This document shows positions 8,219 through 16,174 of a stretch of 51,651 nucleotides of DNA, piece by piece (positions within the stretch are counted from its first letter, which is position 1; each line of letters begins with the position of its first letter). The position numbers and the translations under genes are program-made. The notes below the pieces were generated by a model, which was not told the origin of the DNA, searched no databases, and saw only the letters and a list, made by a program, of their open reading frames with translations. The stretch spans positions 1 through 51,651 of IMG/VR virus record IMGVR_UViG_3300046491_000457; one strand, written 5' to 3'. The stretch comes from a virus.

Positions 8219-9832
8219 TTATGAAAGCCAGTTGCTGGAGAAGAAGTCGCCGCCACCAGAAATGAGCATGTCGGCTACGGCGTCGAAGATCGTGTCGATC
8301 TGATCATCGTGGTCGTGGGTGTCGTCGGCGGTGAACGCGGATGCTTCGGTGAGGAACGTCGGAACCCAGTCCGTGGGGGCAATGGCCACGCCCCGGTGAT
8401 CCTTCACCTGGTCGATCTTGTTGCCGTGCTCGTCGTAGATGGCGGGCACGAAGACCCGACCAGACTTAAACCACGGCACGGCATCCATGCAGCGCACTAC
8501 TTTGTTGCTGGCGGGGCCGCGCGGCTGGGGTTGAATCTGGATCGATCCCTTTTTGCTGATCGTCTGAATCAGGCCGGTGCCGCTCGACTTGTCCTCGACT
8601 CGCATGTAGCGAAGGGTTGCTGGTCGGAAGTTGTCCCAAGGCTGCCAGCGCTGCCAGACCTTGAGCGCTTCGGTCTCCAGATCACCCGCATCCCATTTGC
8701 CGCGAACAATCTCGATGATGTAAAGGTTGCCATCTATGCCCAGGCCGCAGTGACTGAACACCGAGAAGTCGTGCTGCTCGTCGGTCTTTTGAGCGGTGTC
8801 GACATACACGCCGCGCCAAACAAGAAATGGCAACTGCTCGTAGGTCGGGAACCAGTCGGCATCGATCATGCCGCCAGTCAAGGCGATGGGTGACTGCTGG
8901 TACTGGCTGACCAGTGTGTAGGCATCACGGTCCCACAGCGCCATCAAGTCAAATACCGATTCCTTTGCAGGCCAGTACGACCAGTATTCAACGCCGCCTC
9001 GGACTACTGAGGGCCCGCTGAATACGTCGCGCTCGGCGTGCTCACGGATCTCGCGCGGTAAGCCTTCGATGTACTCGCGCGTCACCAAGGCTGGAACCTT
9101 GATGTGCGAGAAATCGAGGCCCATGCCGCCGGCGAGCAGGAAGCCAGATACGTCATCGGTGTGCAGCCGCTGCTGAGTGCATATAACCGGGGTGTCAGGT
9201 GACGCACGCCGACTGCGTAGCGTGTTGACCACGATCCGCTGAGCTTTGGCGCGCATGGTCGCGCTGAATGCGCTGTCGGCTTTTTCCGGATCATCGAGGT
9301 TGATGAATCCGCTGAAGCCTTCCGAGATGTACCCGCCCCGGACGCCAGTGATCTGTCCGCCAGTTGAGCGGCTGAAGATCTGATGCTTGTTGCGCCCGTT
9401 GTCGTCGGTGACGATCCAATTCGCGACGTCAGCTTTCCCCAGAGCGCAGGGCCAGAGCTCCTGATATTCAGCGCTGGTGATGATCGACTTGATGCGGTTG
9501 GAGTTTTCTTCGACCAGCGATTTCGAGTAGGAAACGCTCAGATTGCGCGTCCGGTCGAACTTCGTCATCACGTATGCAGGCAGGTGAATTGACCAGTATT
9601 CGGTCTTGGTGCCACCTGGTGGCATGTTGAAGACGACGTTCTTGAGCTTGCCCTGCAGGACCTGCTGGGCGGTGTAATCCATGTAGCGGTGATGCCAGTT
9701 GCACAGAAACTTCATCCCCTGATTGATCTGGAAAAAGACGCGCATGAACGCGAGCGGGGAATGCTCGCTGATCATTTTGGATGCTTCTTTTTCCTCCCGA
9801 CTCATTGTTTCCCAGTCGAGAAGCGCGGTCAT
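8219..9832 (-). CDS. terL: Terminase large subunit
   Basis: A 537-residue packaging motor. The N-terminal ATPase has Walker A PPGGTKTE (71-78, a variant of the usual PPGHGKSE) and Walker B FINLDDP (176-182). The C-terminal RNase H-like nuclease has likely metal ligands D345 (VYVDTA), E413 (MRVED) and D509/D510 (HDHDDQID). It translocates DNA into the prohead through the portal and cuts concatemers. The start overlaps the terS stop by ATGA. The gene lies between tail-fibre and tailspike genes, about 16 kb downstream of the portal gene, instead of next to it. Confidence 0.95.
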   Translation of the reverse strand: MTALLDWETMSREEKEASKMISEHSPLAFMRVFFQINQGMKFLCNWHHRYMDYTAQQVLQGKLKNVVFNMPPGGTKTEYWSIHLPAYVMTKFDRTRNLSVSYSKSLVEENSNRIKSIITSAEYQELWPCALGKADVANWIVTDDNGRNKHQIFSRSTGGQITGVRGGYISEGFSGFINLDDPEKADSAFSATMRAKAQRIVVNTLRSRRASPDTPVICTQQRLHTDDVSGFLLAGGMGLDFSHIKVPALVTREYIEGLPREIREHAERDVFSGPSVVRGGVEYWSYWPAKESVFDLMALWDRDAYTLVSQYQQSPIALTGGMIDADWFPTYEQLPFLVWRGVYVDTAQKTDEQHDFSVFSHCGLGIDGNLYIIEIVRGKWDAGDLETEALKVWQRWQPWDNFRPATLRYMRVEDKSSGTGLIQTISKKGSIQIQPQPRGPASNKVVRCMDAVPWFKSGRVFVPAIYDEHGNKIDQVKDHRGVAIAPTDWVPTFLTEASAFTADDTHDHDDQIDTIFDAVADMLISGGGDFFSSNWLS

Positions 9833-10278
9833 AGGCGATCGAGAACAGATTCGAGGGTTTTCTTGTCCACCGTAACCTGCGACTTCGTTTCGATAGCGCC
9901 GCCATTCTTGCCGGTCAGCTCAACGATTTTCTTGTCCAGGCCCAGCAGCTTGGCTTTACCCATGGTCGCTCCTACGGCGGCGGCAGCTTGTGGCGTCTCC
10001 GCCGATAAAGCTGCCTTGCGGGCCTCTTCCAGCTCAAGCAGGAGAGTGTCTACGGTGATCTGGTGACGATCCATCACGCGCTCGCGCAACTCTGCCAGCC
10101 GCTCCTGAACCTGAGGCAGTTGAAGGACGTTGTACCCTTCGCGGCCAATCGTGGCCGTGGCCATGTTGGCGGTGCTGTAGGCGATGCGGTATGACTCGGC
10201 AGCATTCGCGGTTTCAACGTAGGCAAGACAGAACTTTTCCATCTTTTCGCTGAATTTACGCTTGCGCTTCACTTCCAT
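9829..10278 (-). CDS. terS: Terminase small subunit
   Basis: A 149-residue DNA-recognition subunit of the Terminase_2-like group. A basic N-terminus (KRKRKFSEKMEKF) leads into a helix-turn-helix region (AAESYRIAYS, residues 27-36, followed by the IGREGYNVLQLP helix). A central oligomerisation helix and a short C-terminal TerL-binding tail follow. It selects phage DNA and loads TerL. It is translationally coupled to terL (ATGA). There is no gap upstream for a large cos region, so the packaging site may lie inside the gene. Confidence 0.9.
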   Translation of the reverse strand: MEVKRKRKFSEKMEKFCLAYVETANAAESYRIAYSTANMATATIGREGYNVLQLPQVQERLAELRERVMDRHQITVDTLLLELEEARKAALSAETPQAAAAVGATMGKAKLLGLDKKIVELTGKNGGAIETKSQVTVDKKTLESVLDRL

Positions 10279-10279
10279 A

Positions 10280-10477
10280 TCACACCTGCGGACTTACCAG
10301 TTTCCACTTGTACCCGACCCACTTCGGGATCTTGTTCGCTGTGAAAATTGGAGGTTTGGTTTCGGTCGTTCCGGCTGGCAGCAGCCAGTTCCCGGGAACC
10401 ATTGGATCGGCGTCGGCCAGCGTCTCACCCATGTACCAGCCATCAGCGTCGTATTGATAAACAGTCTTCTGGCTCAT
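10280..10477 (-). CDS. Small tail-fibre-associated protein
   Basis: A 65-residue protein starting at the ATG at 10475-10477, which overlaps the fibre gene's TGA (ATGA). It is rich in Tyr, Trp and Pro (YQYDADGWYMGE, VPGNWLLPAGTTETKPP). This pattern resembles the N-terminal part of tail-fibre assembly chaperones of the Caudo_TAP type. Function as a fibre chaperone or fibre tip is inferred from that resemblance and the position. Confidence 0.65.
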   Translation of the reverse strand: MSQKTVYQYDADGWYMGETLADADPMVPGNWLLPAGTTETKPPIFTANKIPKWVGYKWKLVSPQV

Positions 10478-11355
10478 AGGTATCTGATCCACCGCACTTG
10501 AACGAGGTTGACTGGGCGGGCTTCAGGGCCACCGTTCGTGCCAATGCTGACGACGTGCGTGTGGTTACCTGCCGCAGTCGTTGAAATGGTCTGATAGCCA
10601 TCCGTGGATAGGTCCCCAAGCACCGCGTTTCCCCCAACAGATGTCGAATCAGCCAAGATTTTTTCACGCTGAAACGTCGTCGAGTGCTGGTGCTCACCGG
10701 CATTACTGGTAGAGGCAGAGTGACCGTGCTGAAGGTTCTGGCTCGGCTGTGGCGTATTGCCTAATCCGCGACCGGTATCTACGCCTCTACCGTCATCAAG
10801 CATGCGTGGGAACATGCCGCGCCAATCGGGAAGCCTGAACTGGGTGCTGAGCTCGCCGCCGGTGTTGTAGTCGGTGGTGATTTTGGCGAATAGCTTCGGG
10901 TATGCCGATCGGAGCAGTAACGCGCCGTTGCATTTCAGCCAGCCCGAGTCAGGCGAGCCGTTATGGGCGACGTCCTTATATTCACCAACGGTGAAACTGG
11001 AATACAGGCTCGCGCCGATGAGACGCCAGTAAGCAGCGCTGCTGGGAGGTGAATTACCGACATTGCCGTCTGCGATCGACTCGTAATAGAGGCCGTCTTC
11101 TGCAAGGCAAGGCGCCCCGTTTGAGTAAACCGCCTCGTTATGCCAGGTCATCGCGCCATGGCGCTCGATGTCCTGCAGCGCTGAGTCGACCCGGTTATGC
11201 CAATAATTCTCCTGGCCGGCAGGAGGTGCGTCCTTGTCCTGGCCGCCTTCCCAGCCGGTGCCGATCCTGAGGTCACCGGGGTTCTGAAAAACCGTCGAAA
11301 CATTCTGCGTCTCGACGTCTTCTGCCCAGCGCTTGTTAAAGGCTTGTCTTGCCAT
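10474..11355 (-). CDS. Tail fibre with collar domain and HxH metal-binding tip
   Basis: A 293-residue fibre. Residues 1-115 are an attachment region. A tail-collar domain follows (WLKCNGALLLRSAYPKLFAKI at 139-159, then FRLPDWRGMFPR at 173-184). The tip carries HGH (210-212), HQH (222-224) and HTH (265-267), the HxH pairs that coordinate iron in T4 gp37-like fibres. It ends in VNLVQVRWIRYL, a typical end for this family. It follows the baseplate genes and precedes its probable chaperone. Together with the 763-residue tailspike the phage seems to carry two receptor-binding proteins. Confidence 0.87.
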   Translation of the reverse strand: MARQAFNKRWAEDVETQNVSTVFQNPGDLRIGTGWEGGQDKDAPPAGQENYWHNRVDSALQDIERHGAMTWHNEAVYSNGAPCLAEDGLYYESIADGNVGNSPPSSAAYWRLIGASLYSSFTVGEYKDVAHNGSPDSGWLKCNGALLLRSAYPKLFAKITTDYNTGGELSTQFRLPDWRGMFPRMLDDGRGVDTGRGLGNTPQPSQNLQHGHSASTSNAGEHQHSTTFQREKILADSTSVGGNAVLGDLSTDGYQTISTTAAGNHTHVVSIGTNGGPEARPVNLVQVRWIRYL

Positions 11356-12014
11356 CAGGACACATCTCCGGGCAGTGTGAAGTTTGCAAAGTTGTAGATG
11401 CGGTCAGAGGCCTGCTCGATCGCGGCGATGTTTGTCGGCAGGATGAATATCTGGCCGATGCGCGTACCTTGCGGGCGAGGGATGATGTCGAAGTTGTCGA
11501 GCAGGTACTGCGTGGTGTTGTCCAGTTCTGAGGCGATTCCGATGTCGAATGACTTGTCGCCGTTGCTTGCGAGCGCGGTCACCTTGACGCCGATCACGAT
11601 TTCCAGAAGCTGAATGATGCTGTCGCTGGTGCCGTCGCTGACATTACGTGCGATCTTGGCCTTGATCAGTTTCCGGTACAGGTCATTGTTGAGCGGCGCG
11701 TCGACCGCGGCACCATCACCGATGTAAGGAGCGACGTTGTAGTTGGTGTAGCTGTCGTTCCCTGCGTAGCCGAAGACGTCATATGCTGCCCCGCGAAGGA
11801 TCGGCCGAGGGATTCCCACGATACGACCGATCACGTCCAGCTGTTCGCCGGTTACCGTGTCAACGTCATAACTGCCGTAGATCTGGTCGATAGCGGGTTC
11901 CAGGCTATCGTTGGCGACCTGAGGCAGATGCGTCAGCCACTTCAGCATGAGTGGCTTGCCGCGATACTGGTTGATGATCCGCTTCTTCGCCCGCTCGACG
12001 TGGTCCATGTTCAT
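11355..12014 (-). CDS. Baseplate protein, DUF2612
   Basis: A 219-residue protein of the DUF2612 group, found after gpJ-like proteins in contractile-tailed phages and taking the place of P2 gpI. Visible hallmarks are an N-terminal helix-rich part (VERAKKRIINQY, LTHLPQVAND) and the GEQLDVIGRIVGIPRP motif (56-71). It likely links the wedge to the tail fibre. Its ATG overlaps the stop of the gpJ-like gene (ATGA). Confidence 0.82.
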   Translation of the reverse strand: MNMDHVERAKKRIINQYRGKPLMLKWLTHLPQVANDSLEPAIDQIYGSYDVDTVTGEQLDVIGRIVGIPRPILRGAAYDVFGYAGNDSYTNYNVAPYIGDGAAVDAPLNNDLYRKLIKAKIARNVSDGTSDSIIQLLEIVIGVKVTALASNGDKSFDIGIASELDNTTQYLLDNFDIIPRPQGTRIGQIFILPTNIAAIEQASDRIYNFANFTLPGDVS

Positions 12015-13270
12015 AGCGTCACCGTAACGTCGATGTTGTCAGGATCGAAGGTGGCCATCTGCGCGATACCCGGCTGGATAGGCGTTAAGCCCTGGCTTAC
12101 GGCGCTGGTCCCGATCGTCAGGCTGATGATGTAGCTGTCGCCGTACTGCCCAAGGATCTTGTTGACGGGTGTGTACAGTCGGCCTACCGGAACAAGCTCG
12201 CCTATGTCGTAGCCGCCCTGGTTGAATCCGGACACCGATTCGCCGGCAAATAGCGACTTGGTCGAGTCCTCGATGATGGCCGTCCTTAGACGATCCTCGA
12301 TGTCGAAAGGAAGGTTTCCGACCTTTTTGACATTCAAAGCAACGAACACAGGAAGCCCGACAGCGCGCTGGAAGGTCATTGTTTCCACGTTGCCGGTGGT
12401 GGGAGACGTTACCTCGACCTTCACCCCGGTAGCTCCCGGTGGGTCAACCCATGTGTCTGTCTTGGTGCTATAGCGCGGATACATCGGGGTGCCTGGGTTG
12501 TATTTCGCATACATCGCTTTGCCGATGTCTGCATCCGATCCACCGTTCACAATTACCGCGATGGCCGTGTACGGAATCCCGTCTGGATCCGTTGGCGAAT
12601 CACTGTTGTTCTCCAGGATCTTGACGTCGGTGACCCCTGACACGTTGGCGATGCTGGCCAGCATGTTGTCTTTCATGTTGCTGCCAGCCAGCGCTACCGA
12701 GTTGTTTCGGCGCGCCCTGAACTCAACATCGGACTCTGCCGCCTCACCAGGTGTGGCCTCGCCGTTGGTAACAGACGACCAGCCTGGGTAAGGAGTGCCA
12801 ATGATGCTCAGCTCGCCGGCCCCAGCCAGAACTCGGCCAGAGGTCGAACAGGTCGCGAATCCCGTCGCGCTCTGGCTGATGCCGATAACGATGGCTGAGG
12901 TTGTCAGCCACAGCGTGTTGTCGATCTTGCTGCGAATCTGCGAAAGAGCTGGCAAGACCGTCCCGGCAGGGCCTGTGATGGTGATAGGCGCGACCGAATA
13001 GGTAGCGGCGCGAATCTGCACGCCTGAGATTTTCCCGATGTCGCGCAGTGCCTCGCCCGTCGCGCTGTCCGGATCCTTGCTGCGGTAGGCCGCAACCACA
13101 CCCTCGTCCAGGTTCGCCATCAGTTCGGCCTCAATGCCGACCAGCTCCCCATCCGGCGAGTCAGGATCAAGGTTCCAATCCGGATCGATGGCCAGCAGCT
13201 TTTGTTTGAGGGCCGCCAGGTAATCGTTGAGCGATTCGCCAGTGATGCCTTGATCTGTGATTTCAGCCAT
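12011..13270 (-). CDS. gpJ: Baseplate J-like protein
   Basis: A 419-residue baseplate wedge protein of the gpJ/gp47 family. The N-terminus reads GITGESLNDYLAALK, followed by DPDWNLDPDSPDG, a hallmark of this group. The central part has VSGVTDVKILENNSD and the family's typical SPTDPDGIPYTAIAV. It forms the wedge periphery with the gp25-like and DUF2612 products, whose genes flank it with overlaps. Confidence 0.92.
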   Translation of the reverse strand: MAEITDQGITGESLNDYLAALKQKLLAIDPDWNLDPDSPDGELVGIEAELMANLDEGVVAAYRSKDPDSATGEALRDIGKISGVQIRAATYSVAPITITGPAGTVLPALSQIRSKIDNTLWLTTSAIVIGISQSATGFATCSTSGRVLAGAGELSIIGTPYPGWSSVTNGEATPGEAAESDVEFRARRNNSVALAGSNMKDNMLASIANVSGVTDVKILENNSDSPTDPDGIPYTAIAVIVNGGSDADIGKAMYAKYNPGTPMYPRYSTKTDTWVDPPGATGVKVEVTSPTTGNVETMTFQRAVGLPVFVALNVKKVGNLPFDIEDRLRTAIIEDSTKSLFAGESVSGFNQGGYDIGELVPVGRLYTPVNKILGQYGDSYIISLTIGTSAVSQGLTPIQPGIAQMATFDPDNIDVTVTL

Positions 13271-13635
13271 TAAACGATCGCCTGCACGTAGTTGATGTCT
13301 GCGCTGTCGCCATTCGAGCTGACGATCGTCGCGCTCACTGTGAGTTCGCGGGTTGCAGGGTCCGAGGTAACGCTGAAGGCGGTCATGCCGGCGCAGCCCG
13401 GGGCAAGGAGAATCCGGCGACGGATGACCGCTTCGCGTGACGCGAGCCGTGACCCCTTGCCCAAGACGCTGCCGAACCAGTCGGTACCGTCCGAGGTATC
13501 AAGAAACCACTCTCCAAGAAAGAATTTGAGCCGCGTGCGCACGTTCTGGGCGACCTCTTCGGCGGTGTAGCCGGTCAGCAGCTTGTTTTGACCCAAGGCC
13601 AGATCGCCGTCTGCATCTAGTTTTCTGACTGTCAT
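13270..13635 (-). CDS. Baseplate wedge protein, gp25/gpW-like
   Basis: A 121-residue wedge protein. It begins MTVRKLDADGDLALGQNK and has EEVAQNVRTRLKFFLGEWFLD (26-46), the helix that in T4 gp25 forms the core bundle triggering sheath contraction. In sheath-bearing phages it sits between spike and gpJ genes, as here. Its ATG overlaps the spike gene's stop. Confidence 0.88.
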   Translation of the reverse strand: MTVRKLDADGDLALGQNKLLTGYTAEEVAQNVRTRLKFFLGEWFLDTSDGTDWFGSVLGKGSRLASREAVIRRRILLAPGCAGMTAFSVTSDPATRELTVSATIVSSNGDSADINYVQAIV

Positions 13636-14318
13636 GGGATAGGTACCAAGCTTGTTCCGTCACCCGACTCGACGCCGGAGGTCCTGTGTGTTTTCAGGCT
13701 GATTTCGCCAGCGAACACATCGTTAGGGGTTGTGACCAGGCTTGCAGGGGTTATGGTTACGCCGTTGATGTTCACAGTGCCGTCGGCAGCGATGGTGATG
13801 AAGCCAGATCCATTGCTAAGCGAGATGGATGCGTCATCTTTTAGCCACGCGTACATCGATCCGCTGTTATTTCTCAGCCGGATGCCGTTGTTAGCGAAAC
13901 CAGTGATCGCGCCCGGGATCGAGCGGATTCCCGGCATGAAATAGGCGTCATTGATCGAGAATCGGCGTGGCTCCGACTTCACTGCAACGCCGCCTTGATC
14001 GACCCAGGAGTCGATGCACTCCTGCGAGAAGAGCAGCGCGCCCTCTGTGCCAGCGTCGACGCGACACTCCAGCGTTCCGCCAGAAGCACCCCAGAACTGC
14101 ACCGGCACATGGATGATCGGCCGGCGCTCAGTTTTTGCGCCTTGGCGGTCCTCCAGCATCAGCCCGATCTGGACTTCGGCCAACTGGCTCACAGGATCAA
14201 AGCTGAGGACATGGCCGGGGATGCTGGTGCGTACGTTGTCTTTCAGGTACTCGCCGAAGATCTCCCGCAGCATCTTTGAGAACTGCGCCTGCGTGCGCGA
14301 CGAAAGCGGATCGTTCAT
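13632..14318 (-). CDS. Baseplate spike, Gp138/gpV-like
   Basis: A 228-residue membrane-puncturing spike. An N-terminal OB-fold (about 35-115, GHVLSFDPVSQLAEVQIG onward) matches the Gp138 N-terminal domain. A short beta-helix follows, with strands such as GIRLRNNSGSMYAWL and GFITIAADGTVNING. The C-terminus carries KTHRTSGVESG. It tips the tail tube and pierces the outer membrane. It is coupled by ATGA overlaps to both neighbours. Confidence 0.85.
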   Translation of the reverse strand: MNDPLSSRTQAQFSKMLREIFGEYLKDNVRTSIPGHVLSFDPVSQLAEVQIGLMLEDRQGAKTERRPIIHVPVQFWGASGGTLECRVDAGTEGALLFSQECIDSWVDQGGVAVKSEPRRFSINDAYFMPGIRSIPGAITGFANNGIRLRNNSGSMYAWLKDDASISLSNGSGFITIAADGTVNINGVTITPASLVTTPNDVFAGEISLKTHRTSGVESGDGTSLVPIP

Positions 14319-15250
14319 CGAGTGGCCCTATCGGATATCCCTGACTGAGCAGCCGCGCTGAGGCGCAGACAGCTGATATGTGTTTCCCATGGGTCGCCGT
14401 GGGAGTCGCCCAGGAAGGCCAGAGAGTTGACCTTGTAGAAGCCCTCGCCGATGGTGCGCGGGACCTCGTAGAAATACGCCCCGGAGAATTCGAAGTGAGG
14501 CGCCATCGACTCAAGCTTGATGGTGCTGCCGAGCTTCAGCGCAGGGTTGAGCACTGAGCGGATGCCGATCTCGGTGTCAGTCACCACTGGCGAGCCGATC
14601 ATTCCCGTCGCGGAACTGATCGTGTAAACCTGATTCGGCATGGCGAAGCCGCGTTTGATGATCTTGATGGCGCCGTTTTCAACCATCCAATCAAACTGGA
14701 ATGTCTCTGCCAGTTCATTCATGCACGCGGTGGGGCTGCCTTGGAGCACCGTACCGCGCGACCGCCGTTTGAGCCCGGAGAAGTCACCGTAGAACCTGAT
14801 TTCTGCGTTGAACGGCTCTGCGCACGCCTCGATGATCTGAACCGGGTCTGTCTCGGCCGAAAGCGTCAGGTTGATAATGTTCTGATCGCGCTCCTTGGCG
14901 GAGGACTTGCAGAAGAACCGAACGCCACGGGTAGAGCCGCCATCCTCCAGCACGCGCTGGGCGTTGGTGATCTGCCCGGTGAAGATGTTGCCGAAGAGGC
15001 CCGCATAACCAGCATCGAAAGAGATGAACTCGTATTTCTTGGCGATTCCGTCGCCGAGCATCTGCCGAGTGGTGTATGCCGAGACGTTATAGATCGTGAT
15101 TTCAGCAACGCTGAATGCGCCGCCGGCGAAGTGGATCACCTGGAAGGTGACCCGGAGGCCATCGCCGGTGACATCCATTTCGTAAGTCAACGACCCCGTT
15201 TCGCGACCGACCTTCAGCCGGTACCGGCGCATGTAGATTTCGTCAGCCAT
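14315..15250 (-). CDS. Baseplate hub protein (gpD/gp27-like)
   Basis: A 311-residue hub protein from the ATG at 15248-15250, which overlaps the preceding stop by 8 bp. A longer in-frame start at 15280 exists but has less support. The sequence shows the beta-rich hub-domain pattern (TYEMDVTGDGLRVTFQV, then ITIYNVS around 60 and IFTGQITNAQRV near 100). The hub sits between tube end and spike. The place in the operon, directly before the spike gene, fits this. Confidence 0.82.
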   Translation of the reverse strand: MADEIYMRRYRLKVGRETGSLTYEMDVTGDGLRVTFQVIHFAGGAFSVAEITIYNVSAYTTRQMLGDGIAKKYEFISFDAGYAGLFGNIFTGQITNAQRVLEDGGSTRGVRFFCKSSAKERDQNIINLTLSAETDPVQIIEACAEPFNAEIRFYGDFSGLKRRSRGTVLQGSPTACMNELAETFQFDWMVENGAIKIIKRGFAMPNQVYTISSATGMIGSPVVTDTEIGIRSVLNPALKLGSTIKLESMAPHFEFSGAYFYEVPRTIGEGFYKVNSLAFLGDSHGDPWETHISCLRLSAAAQSGISDRATR

Positions 15251-15545
15251 CGGACCACACCAGGGTATTCGTGATGCCAAGGTTGGCGGGTGTCGGCTGC
15301 TCGCCCTCCAGCACCAAGGACCCGTACTCAGTATCCGAAGGCGGATAAAGGCCGGCGAGTAGATCGACGTCTGGTAGCAAGTAACGGCCCGCCGTGAGTG
15401 TCGCGCCCAGCGGCGTCAGGATGTTCACGCGAAACACGCTGAGCCGAACCATCCACTGGAGCTCAATGGTGAGCGTGTTGTCACCCAGCCCGGCGCTGAA
15501 GGTTTGAGCAGGAAGGGCCTGAACCTCGACCTTGTACCGACTCAT
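15243..15545 (-). CDS. Baseplate plug-like protein
   Basis: A 100-residue beta-rich protein (TLTIELQWMVRLSVFRVNIL; YGSLVLEGEQP). It resembles the small baseplate plug family that follows the Dit-like gene in DUF3383-type myoviruses. No catalytic motif is visible. It overlaps the hub gene by 8 bp and the upstream gene by ATGA. The assignment rests on size, composition and order. Confidence 0.7.
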   Translation of the reverse strand: MSRYKVEVQALPAQTFSAGLGDNTLTIELQWMVRLSVFRVNILTPLGATLTAGRYLLPDVDLLAGLYPPSDTEYGSLVLEGEQPTPANLGITNTLVWSDG

Positions 15546-16174
15546 GCGATGACCTCCACGGACGCCGAGCCGGTCGTAACCATTGGCGCACCCTGAGTGG
15601 CAATCGGATCGTTCTGCGCCAGCTGGTCAGCAGAGGTGACGCCTTGGCCGACTTGGGAGCTGATGCGCCGGATCTCCTGAAGCTCGGCGATGAATATCAG
15701 GCCGTCTTCGTCTTCCGGGCGCGTCCGCTGATCAAGTCGAATGATGACCATCTCGGGCATGGTCTCGTATTCGGTCACCAGTTCGATGGGGGCGCGCGAC
15801 TTGAGCAAGGCCGATAGCGCGCGCCAGGTGGTGGCCGAGCGTGTCTCGTCGCTGCCCGCAAGCAGGTAGGCCGACACCGCACTGATTGCCGCGCCAGCTA
15901 CGCCGCCAACAGCCGAAGCGACTGCTCCAGCCCCCATCATCCCGATATCGTCAAGGCCAATCCCCAGCGGGGTGTTGGACACGGCACCCGTCAACAGGTA
16001 GCGATCAGGAAGCAGAATTGCATGATCGTTGACGTTTGCCCCGAACTCGACCGGGAACTGCGTCAGCTGGATCGCCTTGCTGGTGACGCCCTCAAGCTTG
16101 GCATCGAACTCGATAAGCCCCAGAGCAGGCAGCGTTTTCGAAAAGATGCTCATAACGCCGCTCATGACGCTCAT
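15542..16174 (-). CDS. Dit-like baseplate/tail protein
   Basis: A 210-residue protein. The N-terminal half has the segment FDAKLEGVTSKAIQLTQFPVEFGANVNDH seen in Dit-like phage tail proteins, followed by an Ala/Gly-rich hydrophobic stretch (about 80-108) and a second domain with IELVTEYETMPEMVIIRLDQR. It probably forms the ring that joins the tube to the baseplate hub. It is coupled to the tape-measure gene (ATGA). Confidence 0.75.
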   Translation of the reverse strand: MSVMSGVMSIFSKTLPALGLIEFDAKLEGVTSKAIQLTQFPVEFGANVNDHAILLPDRYLLTGAVSNTPLGIGLDDIGMMGAGAVASAVGGVAGAAISAVSAYLLAGSDETRSATTWRALSALLKSRAPIELVTEYETMPEMVIIRLDQRTRPEDEDGLIFIAELQEIRRISSQVGQGVTSADQLAQNDPIATQGAPMVTTGSASVEVIA

